Source: Seriola aureovittata (taxonomy: Eukaryota > Chordata > Actinopteri > Carangiformes > Carangidae). From it: a stretch of DNA of 64,000 nt. Position 1 is the first letter of the stretch. Each line of letters starts with the position of its first letter. A model generated the notes under the pieces. It was not told the DNA's origin. It did not search any database and was given only the letters and a program-made list of their open reading frames with translations. Location of the stretch: the NCBI RefSeq assembly GCF_021018895.1, contig NC_079374.1:7839712-7903711 (forward strand), written 5' to 3'. Position numbers and translations under genes: made by a program. Positions 1-9,524 of the stretch are shown here, in pieces.

Positions 1-44
1 GCTCCCTTAACAATGTCAGAGCTACACAGAAAGCTCAGGTAATA

Positions 45-112
45 CTAATAATAATAGTAATAAACTTTATTGATAGAGCACTTATCAAAACAGAGTACAG
101 TGTGCTTCACAT
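45..112. repeat. Probable dispersed teleost repeat fragment
   Basis: An ATA-rich run leads into a 'aaactttattgatagagcac' core followed by a 'cagtgtgcttcacat' type tail. This resembles a very common fish interspersed sequence that I know only as a recurrent motif. No ends or target duplications could be defined. Confidence 0.4.
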
Positions 113-474
113 AGAGAAAAATAAAATAATTAACTAGAAATTCGAAACCAATAAAATAAACATTTTATTAAATAAACCAGAGCACTCTAACACCCTAGGG
201 GACACAAACAGATATATGGGGTCTTTTATGCCAGTAGATAGGGACTGCCTGCTGTCTCTTCTGATGGTTCTTGTGACAAGTGATAATGACAACAGTGATT
301 TTGCCGCTAACTGTATACTTGCATTTTTGTGTGTATGTATGCCTATATTGTATGGATTGCATTTTTACTGCTGTTACTCTACTCTACGCAGCTCCCCACT
401 GCGCAGCTCGGCTCTTTTAGGTTTACCTGATAAGTGGCATTGCACGGTGGAACCCAGACAGGAGTTCAGATGCC

Positions 475-1158
475 ATGTTTAGTGGCAAAGGACAGCACCT
501 CAGGACCTACTCGGCGCCGCTGATCGACTGCCTCAACACCCGCTGTCAGCAGCTGTTTGGAGAGACTGTCGAGGAGAATTTCCAGGCCCTTGCTGATGTC
601 CCTTCTGACAAGCTGCTTGGACTGGAGTACCTGTTCAGCCAGAGCACAGGTGAATCTGTATCCTTCAGGAAATCGTCAATGATGGACCTGATCCAGAGGA
701 GGAGGTGATTCAGCCTGGCCAGCCTGATCCAGAAACAGATGAGGCGTATCAGAGCGACGAGGAGCCCCATGATGGTGTGCTGGATGCCATCCTGCCCCAC
801 ATTATACTCACCAGCAATGAAACCTCCACTGTTCACCCTCCGGCTTTCATGAGTATCTGTGTCTCTCCTAAAATGAAATAAAATTTACTGGTTACTAGAC
901 AATGAAAACATTTGAACTTATCACATTTATATGGTATTTTTTTTAACAGGAGGATGCCTGCAGTCCAAATCCATTTCCCGGCGTCCAGAAGTTGGAAATG
1001 TTCTGCTCTGTACTGGTGGAGATTGGCCTCAGAACCAACTGTCACTAACCAGAGCAGAGGAACAGGGTTCTCCAAGTCTGGAATGCAGCAGAGGGTCACG
1101 ACAAGACGCCGCAGCAGTACCATCTGAACGTACAGCAACTCTGTTGTTGACAACTTAG
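475..1158 (+). pseudogene. Unrecognised decayed ORF, possibly mobile-element derived
   Basis: An ATG at 475 opens a 77-codon frame with a plausible composition (begins MFSGKGQHLRTYSAPLIDC). Near position 676 the meaningful reading moves to another frame, giving an acidic stretch with EIVNDGPDPEEE and DEAYQSDEEP motifs up to about 840. This looks like a single-base frameshift; the alternative, a 19-base intron, is too short to be spliced. A candidate donor near 849 and an acceptor ending about 950 precede a second piece (950-1158) in which each frame reaches a stop quickly. AATAAA-like signals follow near 1172 and 1423. I cannot name the family. It may be a degenerate transposon-encoded gene or a retired host gene. 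No catalytic motif is visible. Confidence 0.4.
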
Positions 1159-1183
1159 AGCAATAGAATATAAATAAACACAT

Positions 1184-1976
1184 CTGTAAATATGATAAAG
1201 CTGCATTGTAAATATCTTCATATTTATTACATTGGCCTTTTAAATTGTCTAATCTATAGTGCTGTGGTGTTTTGTTATTTTTATTTCAATAGGGTGATCA
1301 GGAGGAAAGACTTTCATCTGTAAATAATTGCATCTCATTGGCTAAATTGTAAATAGTTATATTTTTAATGTACTATTACAGTTTTGGATTTTTGACTTCA
1401 TTCTTAATTGTGTTTATTTATTCAATAAAGTGGTCAGTGTTACACTAACAGTGAGTTGTGGAATATCAGTTATTGAATGAAACAATGGGGTATATTTGTT
1501 TATCAAAACACGGGAACACAGATTGCCAGGTTACTTGCATGTAGGAACATAAAAAGAGCTTTACTCAGCCTCAGAAATATAAGTGTACTTGTCAGAAGAC
1601 AATTCACAAAAGACAGAAAGCAAGTAATGTAAATGAATGACATGTAGGCAAAGACAAAACATTCTCACAAGCATACTTTTGATAAGCTATATTTAATTGA
1701 AAAAGAAATCAGTCCAGTAACATGAATAAATGACATGAACTATGTAACATTTGCGTATACAAATATACTTTATAAATATACTTGACATTGTGTAATTTTA
1801 GCAGCATGCTTGAATGGCTTCAGAGGTGTCAAAATAAATAGCTGATTATATCTGAAATGGCCATTATCAAACACATAAAATACATGCAGATGATATCAAT
1901 AGTCTCTGCAACATTTGCTTTGAGAGAGGGTGAGCTGTATTGTTGACTCCTCCTGTAGTCTCATGTAGTGTGAACA
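1184..1976. other. Intergenic, AT-rich, no gene recognised
   Basis: I see AT-rich sequence without an ORF of interest, an AATAAA near 1423, and nothing else assignable before the U1-like segment that begins at 1977. Confidence 0.5.
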
Positions 1977-2034
1977 GGGGAATCTCGACTGCATAATTCC
2001 TGGTAGTGGGGGACTGCGTCCATGCGCTCACCTG
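1977..2034 (+). pseudogene. U1 snRNA 3' half (nt about 108-164), fragment
   Basis: The segment reads, with few changes, like the last 57 or so nucleotides of vertebrate U1 snRNA. It includes the Sm-site region (ctcgactgcataattcctgg) and the strand before and within stem-loop IV (ggtagtgggggactgcg), ending in cacctg. The first about 107 nucleotides of U1 cannot be aligned with confidence just upstream, so it cannot make a working U1. Its partner is the 5' half of U1 on the opposite strand at 2748-2820. The pair would follow from one inversion with a breakpoint inside a former U1 gene, or from two separate truncated copies. Confidence 0.8.
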
Positions 2035-2747
2035 TAACAATACATAAAAGAAACATCTGTCATGAAGGGACATGTATAAGCTGGTGATCATTGTGATGAA
2101 ATGATTGCCACATCTTCATTGTTATACCCAGTTTCCCTAAAATGGCAGGGCAGCAGATTCAGGCACTGCTCTGCTGAAGAATACACAAGATATGATCTGA
2201 AAATTATATCCTGGATCCTTAGTACTATCATTAAACAAATATGTTATATTTTATATATAATGAGACAACCCTCAAATGATAATGCTGAAATGGAATTATA
2301 GATGAATCTACCTTGATCATCTTACACTATAAGTAGGGTGACACCACACATCACAAGATATGAATAAAGAAGTCACTGTGGTATACAAGATTATATTTGT
2401 GTTTGCAGTAAATAGTGGTACATGATAAAAACACTGAATAATCAGAGAAACTAGTTAGGGATAATGAGATTTTTCTAGATTCATCTCATTGGGGCACTGA
2501 ATGAAGATTATTATTATGAATAATGATTCTCAATAATTAGTATACTGATATCTTTATTACTAACAATGTTGTTCTCAGTACATCATTTAAACACTAGGGG
2601 GAGCCATTCCCAAGGATTAGCCAATATTGATTCACGTACAGTGCTGTCCTCCTCATTCATGTTCTTATCATGCATTTCCAGAGTTGTAAACTTTTGAACA
2701 ATCACGCAAGATTCAATTACACTTCTGTATGGAGCATCCCCACTTCA
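2035..2747. other. Spacer between the two U1 fragments
   Basis: This AT-rich stretch of about 710 bases holds no convincing gene. If the U1 halves arose by inversion, it is the body of the inverted segment. Confidence 0.4.
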
Positions 2748-2820
2748 GAGTGCAATGGCATAGCCTCACCCTGGGTGAACCACCTTCTTGATTATGGTAT
2801 CTCCCCTGCCAGGTAAGTAT
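2748..2820 (-). pseudogene. U1 snRNA 5' half (nt 1-73), fragment
   Basis: Read on the minus strand from 2820, the sequence starts ATACTTACCTGGCAGGGGAG, the exact U1 5' end that pairs with 5' splice sites. It follows U1 for 73 nucleotides through stem-loop I and into stem-loop II (…CCATTGCACTC) with only a handful of substitutions. Similarity then stops abruptly. No Sm site or 3' stem follows, so a stable U1 snRNP is not expected. On the plus strand the same bases form a perfect consensus splice donor (CAG|GTAAGTAT, 2809-2820). A 14-bp palindrome lies directly outside the 5' end (2821-2834). Confidence 0.85.
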
Positions 2821-3185
2821 GAGTTGTACAACTCTCAGACAGGGGAGTCTTTCACAGACAAACCATGCCAACTGATGGGGCTCACATGCCACAAATTAAC
2901 AAAACAGGCTGTGAATCTGTAGGAATTCAATACAGACAATACAGATTTGCACAAAGGCTGACAAAGACAATTTGCATTTCATTTGATAAATGATGATTAT
3001 ATTTCTATTCATGCAATCAATGCTGTATTTCCCCATCAATGGACTGATCTGAAATCTTCTGTTACCTCCTAAATGAGCATCAGCCTAACTGCAAGTGTGT
3101 GCCAGGTAGCAAAAGCTGCTTTCAAAGTTAGACTGCAATAAAAGTTGATTGAACTTCATTTTAAATTCAGAGAAAAGAATAAAAA
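2821..3185. other. Spacer, no gene recognised
   Basis: This region contains the palindrome next to the U1 fragment and otherwise AT-rich sequence. I could not match it to a vertebrate snRNA proximal promoter. Confidence 0.4.
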
Positions 3186-3708
3186 CTCACAAAACACATT
3201 TTTCTCACATGAAAACCCATTTACTACTTCATTGTTTAGTGGGCGACTGATATTTTGCTACTGCCAGATATTGCTCTGGAGTAGGAACAACACTGTTTCT
3301 TCAACATTTTATGTGCAGTTCTCTAAATAATTAAGACAATAAGAGAAAATAAAGTGCACAAAGTGCATTTGCCTTTGTTTTGATCAACCAGAGGAAAGCA
3401 GACTGGGAAGCAGCAGAAGCAGAAACTATGCAGGAACTATGTGGAAGGGATAGTGAACACTTTACATTTTCTTTTCTCCTTGTCTAACTCAGCAGCCACT
3501 AGTTTAACTCATTTACATGCAGGTCATCATTGTGCAGCCTCATTCCTTTAAAACTAGGATTGAATGCACTATATACAAATCAACTCATCCAATGGCAGTA
3601 GAATAACAATTGTATTTCTTAGAATAGCAACAATTACAAGTTGATTACTTCAATTGCAATGGGTTGTAAAAATGAGACTTTGGATTTTATTTTTGAACAG
3701 TTAGAGGG

Positions 3709-3896
3709 GGGTGCACCGTTCCTGGAGGTACTGCAATACCAGGTCGATGCGTGGAGTGGACGGAGCAAGCCCCTATTCCATCTCCCTGTTCCAAAAATCA
3801 ATTTAATATATGGTCCCCGGGTAGGGGACGTATCAGATATTAAACTGATAAGAACAGATACTACACTTGATCTTAGCCAAAAGGCCGAGAAGCGAT
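3709..3896 (-). ncRNA. U2 snRNA gene, copy 1
   Basis: U2 snRNA pairs with the intron branch point in the major spliceosome. The minus strand carries the full 188 nucleotides, from ATCGCTTCTCGGCC to CGGTGCACCC. The conserved 5' stem, the branch-point recognition sequence GTAGTA (about nt 33-38), stem IIa/IIc (TTCTTATCAGTTTAATATCT), the Sm site ATTTTTGG and stem-loops III and IV are all present. Differences from mammalian U2 fall in loops or pair-preserving positions. A proximal promoter block shared with copy 2 lies just upstream, and an A-rich stretch about 10-25 bases downstream is compatible with a 3' box. It appears functional. Long ORFs crossing it on both strands are accidental. Confidence 0.96.
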
Positions 3897-3968
3897 ACCA
3901 TTCAACTGTCGGAGGTAACGACCTGATTCTCCGCACAGCCCCTCTCACTGATGGGTCTGAATCCGTTT
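3897..3968 (-). promoter_or_regulatory. U2 copy 1 proximal promoter (PSE region)
   Basis: Seventy-two bases immediately 5' of U2 are identical to those upstream of the second U2 gene, while flanks further out diverge. RNA polymerase II snRNA genes carry a proximal sequence element about 50-60 bases upstream, which fits this block. No TATA box sits at -25, as expected for a Pol II snRNA promoter. I cannot fix the exact PSE bases by eye. Confidence 0.6.
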
Positions 3969-4084
3969 CAGTAACAACACTCACTGAGATAGAAACAAAA
4001 ACACAACACACGACAAGAGACAAGTAAACGAGTATAAAATTGCAACAAAATGTGTTATTGTAAGAATGTAACGTTGTTCCACCA

Positions 4085-4150
4085 TGTATTCAACAGAGCT
4101 ACAAGCCGCTTCCTGGTCACGTGACACGCTCTCCTCCAATAAGGATCATA
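4085..4150 (-). promoter_or_regulatory. Candidate distal element of U2 copy 1
   Basis: About 190-250 bases upstream of U2 lies a block retained in both duplicates: gagctacaagc, then an E-box CACGTGAC, then CTCCTCCAATAAG with a CCAAT box. The position matches that of the distal sequence element of snRNA genes, although I see no clear octamer. The equivalent block of copy 2 has CATGTGAC, a one-base change in the E-box. Confidence 0.45.
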
Positions 4151-4580
4151 GACGTCACAAAAATTCACGTATTTACTTAAACGTCTGTTTTAAACAAATC
4201 TAATCTAATGATAAAGACAATATAGCTTCAAATGTACGTTAGGTAACCATATTAGCACAACTGTTCTGTAAATCCCGATAAACCAGACCTCATATCAGTA
4301 CGATTTGAAGCTCAAACACAAACAATGGCAATTTAATATACAAGATCTGCTGATAATTTAACAATTTAACAAAACTACTTCGTTTTTCTTGGAAATTTCA
4401 ATGTTTTCGGCTTATACTAATGGACGTAGAGCAGGAGAAAGGAGAACATTTGAGAATTTGGTAAATTTGCAGTCTCTTAATACAGTTTCTTGTTGCCACG
4501 AACAAATCAAGCACTTTGTTAAACAAACAGCTTTACTGGGTAAAAATCCACGTTTGACAGACCTAACCGAGTAGTATAAG

Positions 4581-4604
4581 TATAATAATAATAATAATAA
4601 TAAT
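4581..4604. repeat. (ATA)n microsatellite
   Basis: Eight tandem ATA units. Confidence 0.9.
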
Positions 4605-4804
4605 GTCCTTTAGGAACTTTTCTGGAGTTCCCAAACAGTTGTTGGCTTTACGGTGAAGCTGTTAATTACACTCGTTGGGCAATAGTAATAACATTTTACC
4701 AGCACATTTCATTGAGTTTGCCAGTTTTATCCAAGATGAAAGAAACGGTAAATGTTTTGAAGCAGAAGACACTCAAACGACCTACGAAGGCGGCTAAAAC
4801 CAGG

Positions 4805-5000
4805 TGCGTTGTTAGCTAGCTGATTAAGCTACTTAGCTACCGAACGAAAAAAAATGAAGTATTAAAGTTTGGTTTTGACAAATGTTTCACGACAAATAAA
4901 GGAGGTAGCTGGTAATTAACTTACTCAAATAGGCTTTTGGATCTGAGACGTCGCCCAAAAATGTTAAGTTTATTTCTTTCTCAAGGTCGAAGGAACCTGT
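4805..5000 (-). other. Repeated module C with splice-donor-like signal
   Basis: This is one of three related modules (also about 5005-5230 and 8232-8450). Shared landmarks are a gctagctgatta/ttagctac block, a tttcacgacaaataaaggag block, a donor-like signal and a gacgtcgcccaaaaa block. On the minus strand the central signal reads TTTGA|GTAAGT, a good 5' splice site, so each module could be the end of a first exon of a leftward transcript. No coding frame is shared. The function is unknown. Confidence 0.45.
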
Positions 5001-5004
5001 TGCG

Positions 5005-5230
5005 CACGAGACGGCTAGCTTATTTCGCTAATTAGTTACGCAACGGAAAAAAACTGCATCATTAACGTTTTGTTTCGTTGACGTTAGAAGCAGGTTTCAT
5101 CACAAATAAAGGAGAAAAAACAAATAAATTGACTCACCCAAAGTTGTTGTTATTCCTGAAACGTTGCCCAAAAACAAATTACAAACTTTTCTCCAAGTTT
5201 AAGTCCGCTGTCGTGTCGGAGCGCAACCGA
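5005..5230 (-). other. Repeated module B with splice-donor-like signal
   Basis: This module lies directly beside module C and has the same order of blocks: gctaattagttacgcaacgg, tcatcacaaataaaggag, the donor-like minus-strand signal CTTTG|GGTGAGT near 5133, then cgttgcccaaaaacaa. Its upstream side (minus strand) contains agcgcaaccgacggtc. The resemblance to the module at 8232-8450 is closer than to module C in the exon-like part. Confidence 0.45.
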
Positions 5231-5249
5231 CGGTCATTTCATGTTAATT

Positions 5250-6240
5250 AACTCGCCTCAACTGTGTCCCTAGGGGCTGAATCAGACAGCTCGAGTCTAC
5301 GTGAAGTCATCACACGTGTACTCCAAGTATCGTAGTATTCTGATGCTATGATATCATGTAACAGATGACAATAGCCTGGAAGAAGTCCTAAAACTTTGGA
5401 AGATTTCTCTCTTGCTTCAGTGGTAAAATTTAACAAAAACAAAACACAATATACATTTTTAGGAACATGGAGCTGGCGGAGAGAGAGGATATGTGGGTAA
5501 AGTTCTATGTCCGGGTCCTATGGACATATTAGGTGTCTCCTTTGGACACCCCAAATGTGACAGGTTTTACAACTGGTCTCAAAAGTTAAATGCGGATAAA
5601 AAATAAAAAATAATTGTTTATGGAAAAACAGGAACCTGACTTTTATCAGGAAGGCAAAGGCTGTTGTTGTTACATTTAGCTTGTTTTCCGAATGTGGTTT
5701 TCTGTAAGCAAAGAATTGACTTAAACATTATTTCAATTTTTTTTTTTTTTAAGGGGGGGGGTGAATATACAAAAAGAGGAACAATATACCAATGTATGGA
5801 AGATGGGGGGAGGAATCTCCTAAAACATTCCCCAGGATGCATTGTTTTAAGGCAACATATGTGAATTATTATCTGAGACTTGCATACATAAATGTCAATT
5901 ATTTTTGATATTCTGGCTCACTATCCCGCTTGCAATTTGTGACTTCATGGAACAATAGAGCAATAATTCAAAAACACAAATTATGTCTAATTATTCTTAA
6001 TATATATTGTTAAATGGTTAAAGAAAAATTTGGAATGCATAACAAATTTGATCAAATTTTTGTAGAAAACCTATGTAAACGGAGCTAGCTCTCAAACCGC
6101 AAACTGATTGGACAAGAACTCAATTGAAAAGGAATGGACAATAAACTAAAGGTTTTTAATTGGCTTGTATTGCACAAGAAACTTCCAGTCCGGTCTATTC
6201 TGTATAATCACAAGCTGACACTCAATAAGTACTATCCCAG
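5250..6240. other. Single-copy spacer between the two U2 units
   Basis: No gene is recognised. It contains a poly-T/poly-G run near 5737-5761 and short ORFs without features. Confidence 0.5.
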
Positions 6241-6671
6241 AATTACTCACAAAACACATTTTTCTCACATGAAAACCATTTACTACTTCATTATTTAGTG
6301 GGCAACTGATATTTTTGCTACTGCTAGATATTGCTCTGGAGTGGGAACAACACTGTTTTTTCAACATTTTATGTGCAGTTGACTGGGAAGCAGCAGAAGC
6401 AGAAACTATGCAGGAACTATGTGGAAGAGATAGTGAACACCTCACATTTCCTTTTCTCCTTATCTAACTCAGCAGTTACTAGTTTGACTCATTTACATGC
6501 AGGTCATCACTGTGCAGCTTCACTCCTTTAAAACTAGGACTGAAAACACTACATACAATTCAACTCATCCAATGGCAGTATAGTAGTGTACTACTTAGAG
6601 TAGCAACAAATACAAAATAATAACGTCAACAATCACTGAAACTGAGATTTTTATTTTGCACATGTAGAGGG

Positions 6672-6859
6672 GGGTGCACCGTTCCTGGAGGTACTGCAAT
6701 ACCAGGTCGATGCGTGGAGTGGACGGAGCAAGCCCCTATTCCATCTCCCTGTTCCAAAAATCAATTTAATATATGGTCCCCGGGTAGGGGACGTATCAGA
6801 TATTAAACTGATAAGAACAGATACTACACTTGATCTTAGCCAAAAGGCCGAGAAGCGAT
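6672..6859 (-). ncRNA. U2 snRNA gene, copy 2
   Basis: This is a full-length 188-nt U2 snRNA, base-for-base the same as the copy at 3709-3896 as far as I can read. The GTAGTA branch-point pairing element, the Sm site ATTTTTGG and the terminal CGGTGCACCC are present. Upstream identity continues for 72 bases and then decays. The A-rich 3' box candidate (minus strand GTGCAAAATAAAAA) starts about 10 bases past the 3' end and differs in detail from that of copy 1. It is probably transcribed. Confidence 0.96.
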
Positions 6860-6931
6860 ACCATTCAACTGTCGGAGGTAACGACCTGATTCTCCGCACA
6901 GCCCCTCTCACTGATGGGTCTGAATCCGTTT
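6860..6931 (-). promoter_or_regulatory. U2 copy 2 proximal promoter (PSE region)
   Basis: These 72 bases are identical to 3897-3968 and adjoin the U2 5' end. They are the expected place of the snRNA proximal sequence element. Divergence begins just beyond. Confidence 0.6.
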
Positions 6932-7044
6932 TAGTAACAACGTTACTTGATGAGATAGAAACAAAACAACACACACATCAGACGACCAAACGACTAGAAA
7001 ACGGCCTATAAATGTGTTGATTTAACTTAGAAACGTTGTTACAC

Positions 7045-7110
7045 ACGGAGCTACACGCTGCTTCCTGGTCATGTGACACGCTCTCCTCCAATAAGAATCA
7101 AAAACGTCAT
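7045..7110 (-). promoter_or_regulatory. Candidate distal element of U2 copy 2
   Basis: The block matches 4085-4150: gagctacacgc, CATGTGACACGC, CTCCTCCAATAAG. It is one of the few regions outside U2 that stayed similar between the duplicates, consistent with a selected distal snRNA element. The evidence is positional and comparative only. Confidence 0.45.
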
Positions 7111-7844
7111 CGCATTCTACTTATTTACTGTTATAACTTCTATTTTAAACTAATCTAAAATAGTAAGTCTGATTCTTTCTTACAAATCTACTCTAGATAA
7201 CAACGTGAATACAATGCATTTGTAAATCGTGACAAATAAGACTTCATGACATTTAATAACATGAATAATCAATCATTTACCTCTCAAACACAAACACTCA
7301 CTTAATAGACGGGGCGGGCTGATCATTTAACAATTTAACAACAACAGTACTTTCACTCGACCACAAATGAAGGGTGATTGTTAATAGTGTTTAAAAAAAT
7401 TGGTTCGAAATATGACATGATAAAATCGATCATTAATGCGTCCTTCCTGGAAATATCAATGTTTTAGACTAGTGCTTATGGATGCAGGACAGGAGAAAGA
7501 AGGGAAAAATAGTTCGGTTTAACTAATTGTGGTGTCTTTATTGACCTTTTCACTCAGCTTTTAAATATGTGTGAATAAATTATTGGGTAAAGATGTACGT
7601 CCCGAAAGATCAAACTGACACAGAACACAAAGTGTAATATAATACAGTGTACTAAAAATGTGTTTCAGGATTTTTTTTTTTTGGAGTTGCCAAACAGCTT
7701 ATTGTCTTTACTTCCTGTGTCATTTGTATAATTACATAAAATAAATACGATTATCATAAATGTTATTTTTGACTTCCACATAGGGGCTGTGTGCCTTTCA
7801 AGCATTTATGAACCACACGAAACCAGAGGATAACTCAGAGGGAA

Positions 7845-8085
7845 AACCTCTGCCAAGTCCAATGCCAATTAAGTTACACCAGATTTCATAGAAAAATAAA
7901 TAAATTCATTGTAAGTTGTCCGGATCTGCACAAAAAAATCTAAATAGTTATTCCCTAACCCAAGGCCCATCCCTCCACCAAGTTCGGTGCAAATCGGTTC
8001 TGTACTTTTTGCTTAAACGTGCTGACAAATATCAGGCACCTGAAAATATATCCTCATTGGTGGAGATAAACGTTTCAGCCTTGCA
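7845..8085 (+). repeat. Interspersed teleost repeat insertion
   Basis: The stretch carries 'ggcccatccctccaccaagt', 'gtgcaaatcggttctgtac', 'tttttgcttaaacgtgctga' and a 'tcctcattggtggagataaa' end. This is the wording of a common fish repeat (usually ending in ...cctgctgacaaac... and cttggcggaggt). It is absent from copy 1 of the tandem unit, so it was inserted after the duplication or lost from copy 1. The family name is not assigned. Confidence 0.65.
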
Positions 8086-8231
8086 ACACGAGCATGAAGC
8101 GGTAATTAAACTAGTTGAGCCAACATTTACTACAAATAACCAGCGATTTCCATTGTGTTTTCACAAGTTCTATCAATGATGAAAGAAACGAGAACTTTTA
8201 AAGCAGATTTTCTGAGGCGGCTAAAACCATC

Positions 8232-8450
8232 TGCGTCATTAGCTAGCTGATTATGCTAATTAGCTACTTAACGGAAACATTTTTCAGCTTTGAACTTTGG
8301 TTTCTTGGACATTAGACGCAAGTTCCACGGCAAATAAAGGAGAAAATAAGTAAATGAACTTACCCATAGCCGCTGGTGGCACTGAAACGTCGCCCAAAAA
8401 CAAGTTATAGACATTTCTCCGGGTTTAAGGTTCCTGTCGTGGTGGGTGGC
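8232..8450 (-). other. Repeated module A with splice-donor-like signal
   Basis: This is the third member of the module family. Blocks are attagctagctgattatgct, ggcaaataaaggagaaaat, the minus-strand donor GGCTATG|GTAAGTTC near 8363, then aaacgtcgcccaaaaacaag. An NRF-1-like palindrome lies about 200 bases upstream on the minus strand. It could be the first exon of a leftward transcript. No protein is encoded. Confidence 0.45.
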
Positions 8451-8647
8451 AGCGGTCAGTCGAATAGCAGAGGCTGCAGGTTCAGGACGCATTTCTATGG
8501 CCGCATATCTACGTCCCCTGTTTTTCGTCACACTGCCAACTGACACTAATATTAATATTATCCTTAACACTAAGTCATTGGACATAAAAATAGCAGGCTA
8601 TTTAGGTGGTATTACTTACTGTTCGGTACCGGAAACCCAATTTATCC

Positions 8648-8661
8648 TGCGCATGTGCGTA
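8648..8661. promoter_or_regulatory. NRF-1-like motif
   Basis: The sequence ctgcgcatgtgcgt closely matches the NRF-1 palindrome TGCGCATGCGCA with one changed base. It lies upstream of module A on the minus strand and about 0.9 kb before rpl8. It could belong to a promoter for a leftward transcript. Confidence 0.4.
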
Positions 8662-8699
8662 GAAAAACGCTAACCTTGACGTAACGTAATGAACTCACC

Positions 8700-9520
8700 T
8701 CTGCAGTGACCCCAGGAAATGAATCGGGTAGACTATGTTCACTCATCACTGTGAAAAATGTTAAAATTTCACTTTTTAAAAACTCTTCACACTATTGCTA
8801 TACCAAGTTACGAGCAAATGTGCATGACATAGAACTTGGATTTGTAATAACCTACTTCAATATCCCCATCAAAAACAGACGGTACTCCAGGAAAGATGAA
8901 ACACAAATTCTTCCCCCAGTTTTACACAATCTGTAACAATTGACCCATTTTATATATATCTAAAACAAAAACATGTGTTTGAATAATTTGGCTAGGAATG
9001 ACAGATACTGTATGGATGAATGTGGCAATCTTTATTTACATGAAAGGTTTTCCTAGGTAGACTAAAAAAAAAATGTTTATCACAGACTAACTCCATGATG
9101 TTGTGACCATCCCCTTACTATGATTAAGAACAATGCAAAAGGTAATAAAAACCTTATAGTACTTTTATGTGGAAACACTTTGGACTTTTACATTTAAAAC
9201 AATCTAATTTGTCAGGGTTGTGTTAAAATTGAGTCCAGTCCATAAACAATTCATTGATTAATTGAAAATCGGCAGATTTGATTGGCTTCCGTCTCACTGG
9301 TACCAGTTCATACAATGAAATGACACATGTCGCCTACATGTCAGGCTGTAGGCTGTTATAAAGTTTTACCTAATCCTTAATGGATTTGCTTTCTTGAGCA
9401 AAAAAAGTTCATTTTTGCCTCTGAGAATGAAAAGTCACACTCTAGTGCCCTCCAGCTTTTTTTAATCTAGATTTCATTTTATAAATCTTCCTCTTTGTTA
9501 AGGTATCGCAAAACTGTTTA
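8700..9520. other. Upstream flank of rpl8, no gene recognised
   Basis: AT-rich sequence with short ORFs only. Nothing assignable until the rpl8 promoter elements from 9525. Confidence 0.5.
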
Positions 9521-9524
9521 GTTT

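Larger units (their letters stand above)
3186..5240. repeat. Tandem segmental duplication, copy 1 (U2-bearing unit)
   Basis: Blocks in this interval recur in the same order and orientation at 6245-8450. They include the 'ctcacaaaacacatttttct' stretch at the left edge, the U2 gene, the 'acacgctctcctccaata' block, the 'tcaatgtttt' block near 4397 (second copy near 7457), the gctagctgatta block near 4814 and the caaataaaggag block. Outside U2 the copies differ by many substitutions and indels. Copy 2 carries an extra interspersed repeat near 7845-8085. The two units are separated by about 1 kb of single-copy DNA. Confidence 0.75.
6245..8450. repeat. Tandem segmental duplication, copy 2 (U2-bearing unit)
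   Basis: This is the second copy of the unit at 3186-5240. It starts with the same ctcacaaaacacatttttct block, has U2 at the same relative place (offset 2963), and ends with one module of the caaataaaggag type rather than two. An unrelated interspersed repeat (about 7845-8085) has been inserted. Confidence 0.75.

Noticed and set aside
1884..2034. Full-length U1 gene on the plus strand, extending the 3' half upstream
   Set aside because: Only scattered matches (such as gatatcaa and agggtgag) occur before 1977; they are too weak to claim the 5' half is there.
3634..4027. Open frames of 128-129 codons on both strands over U2 copy 1, and 107 codons over copy 2
   Set aside because: They follow the structured snRNA sequence and are nearly identical only because U2 is conserved. 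They have no independent coding signal.
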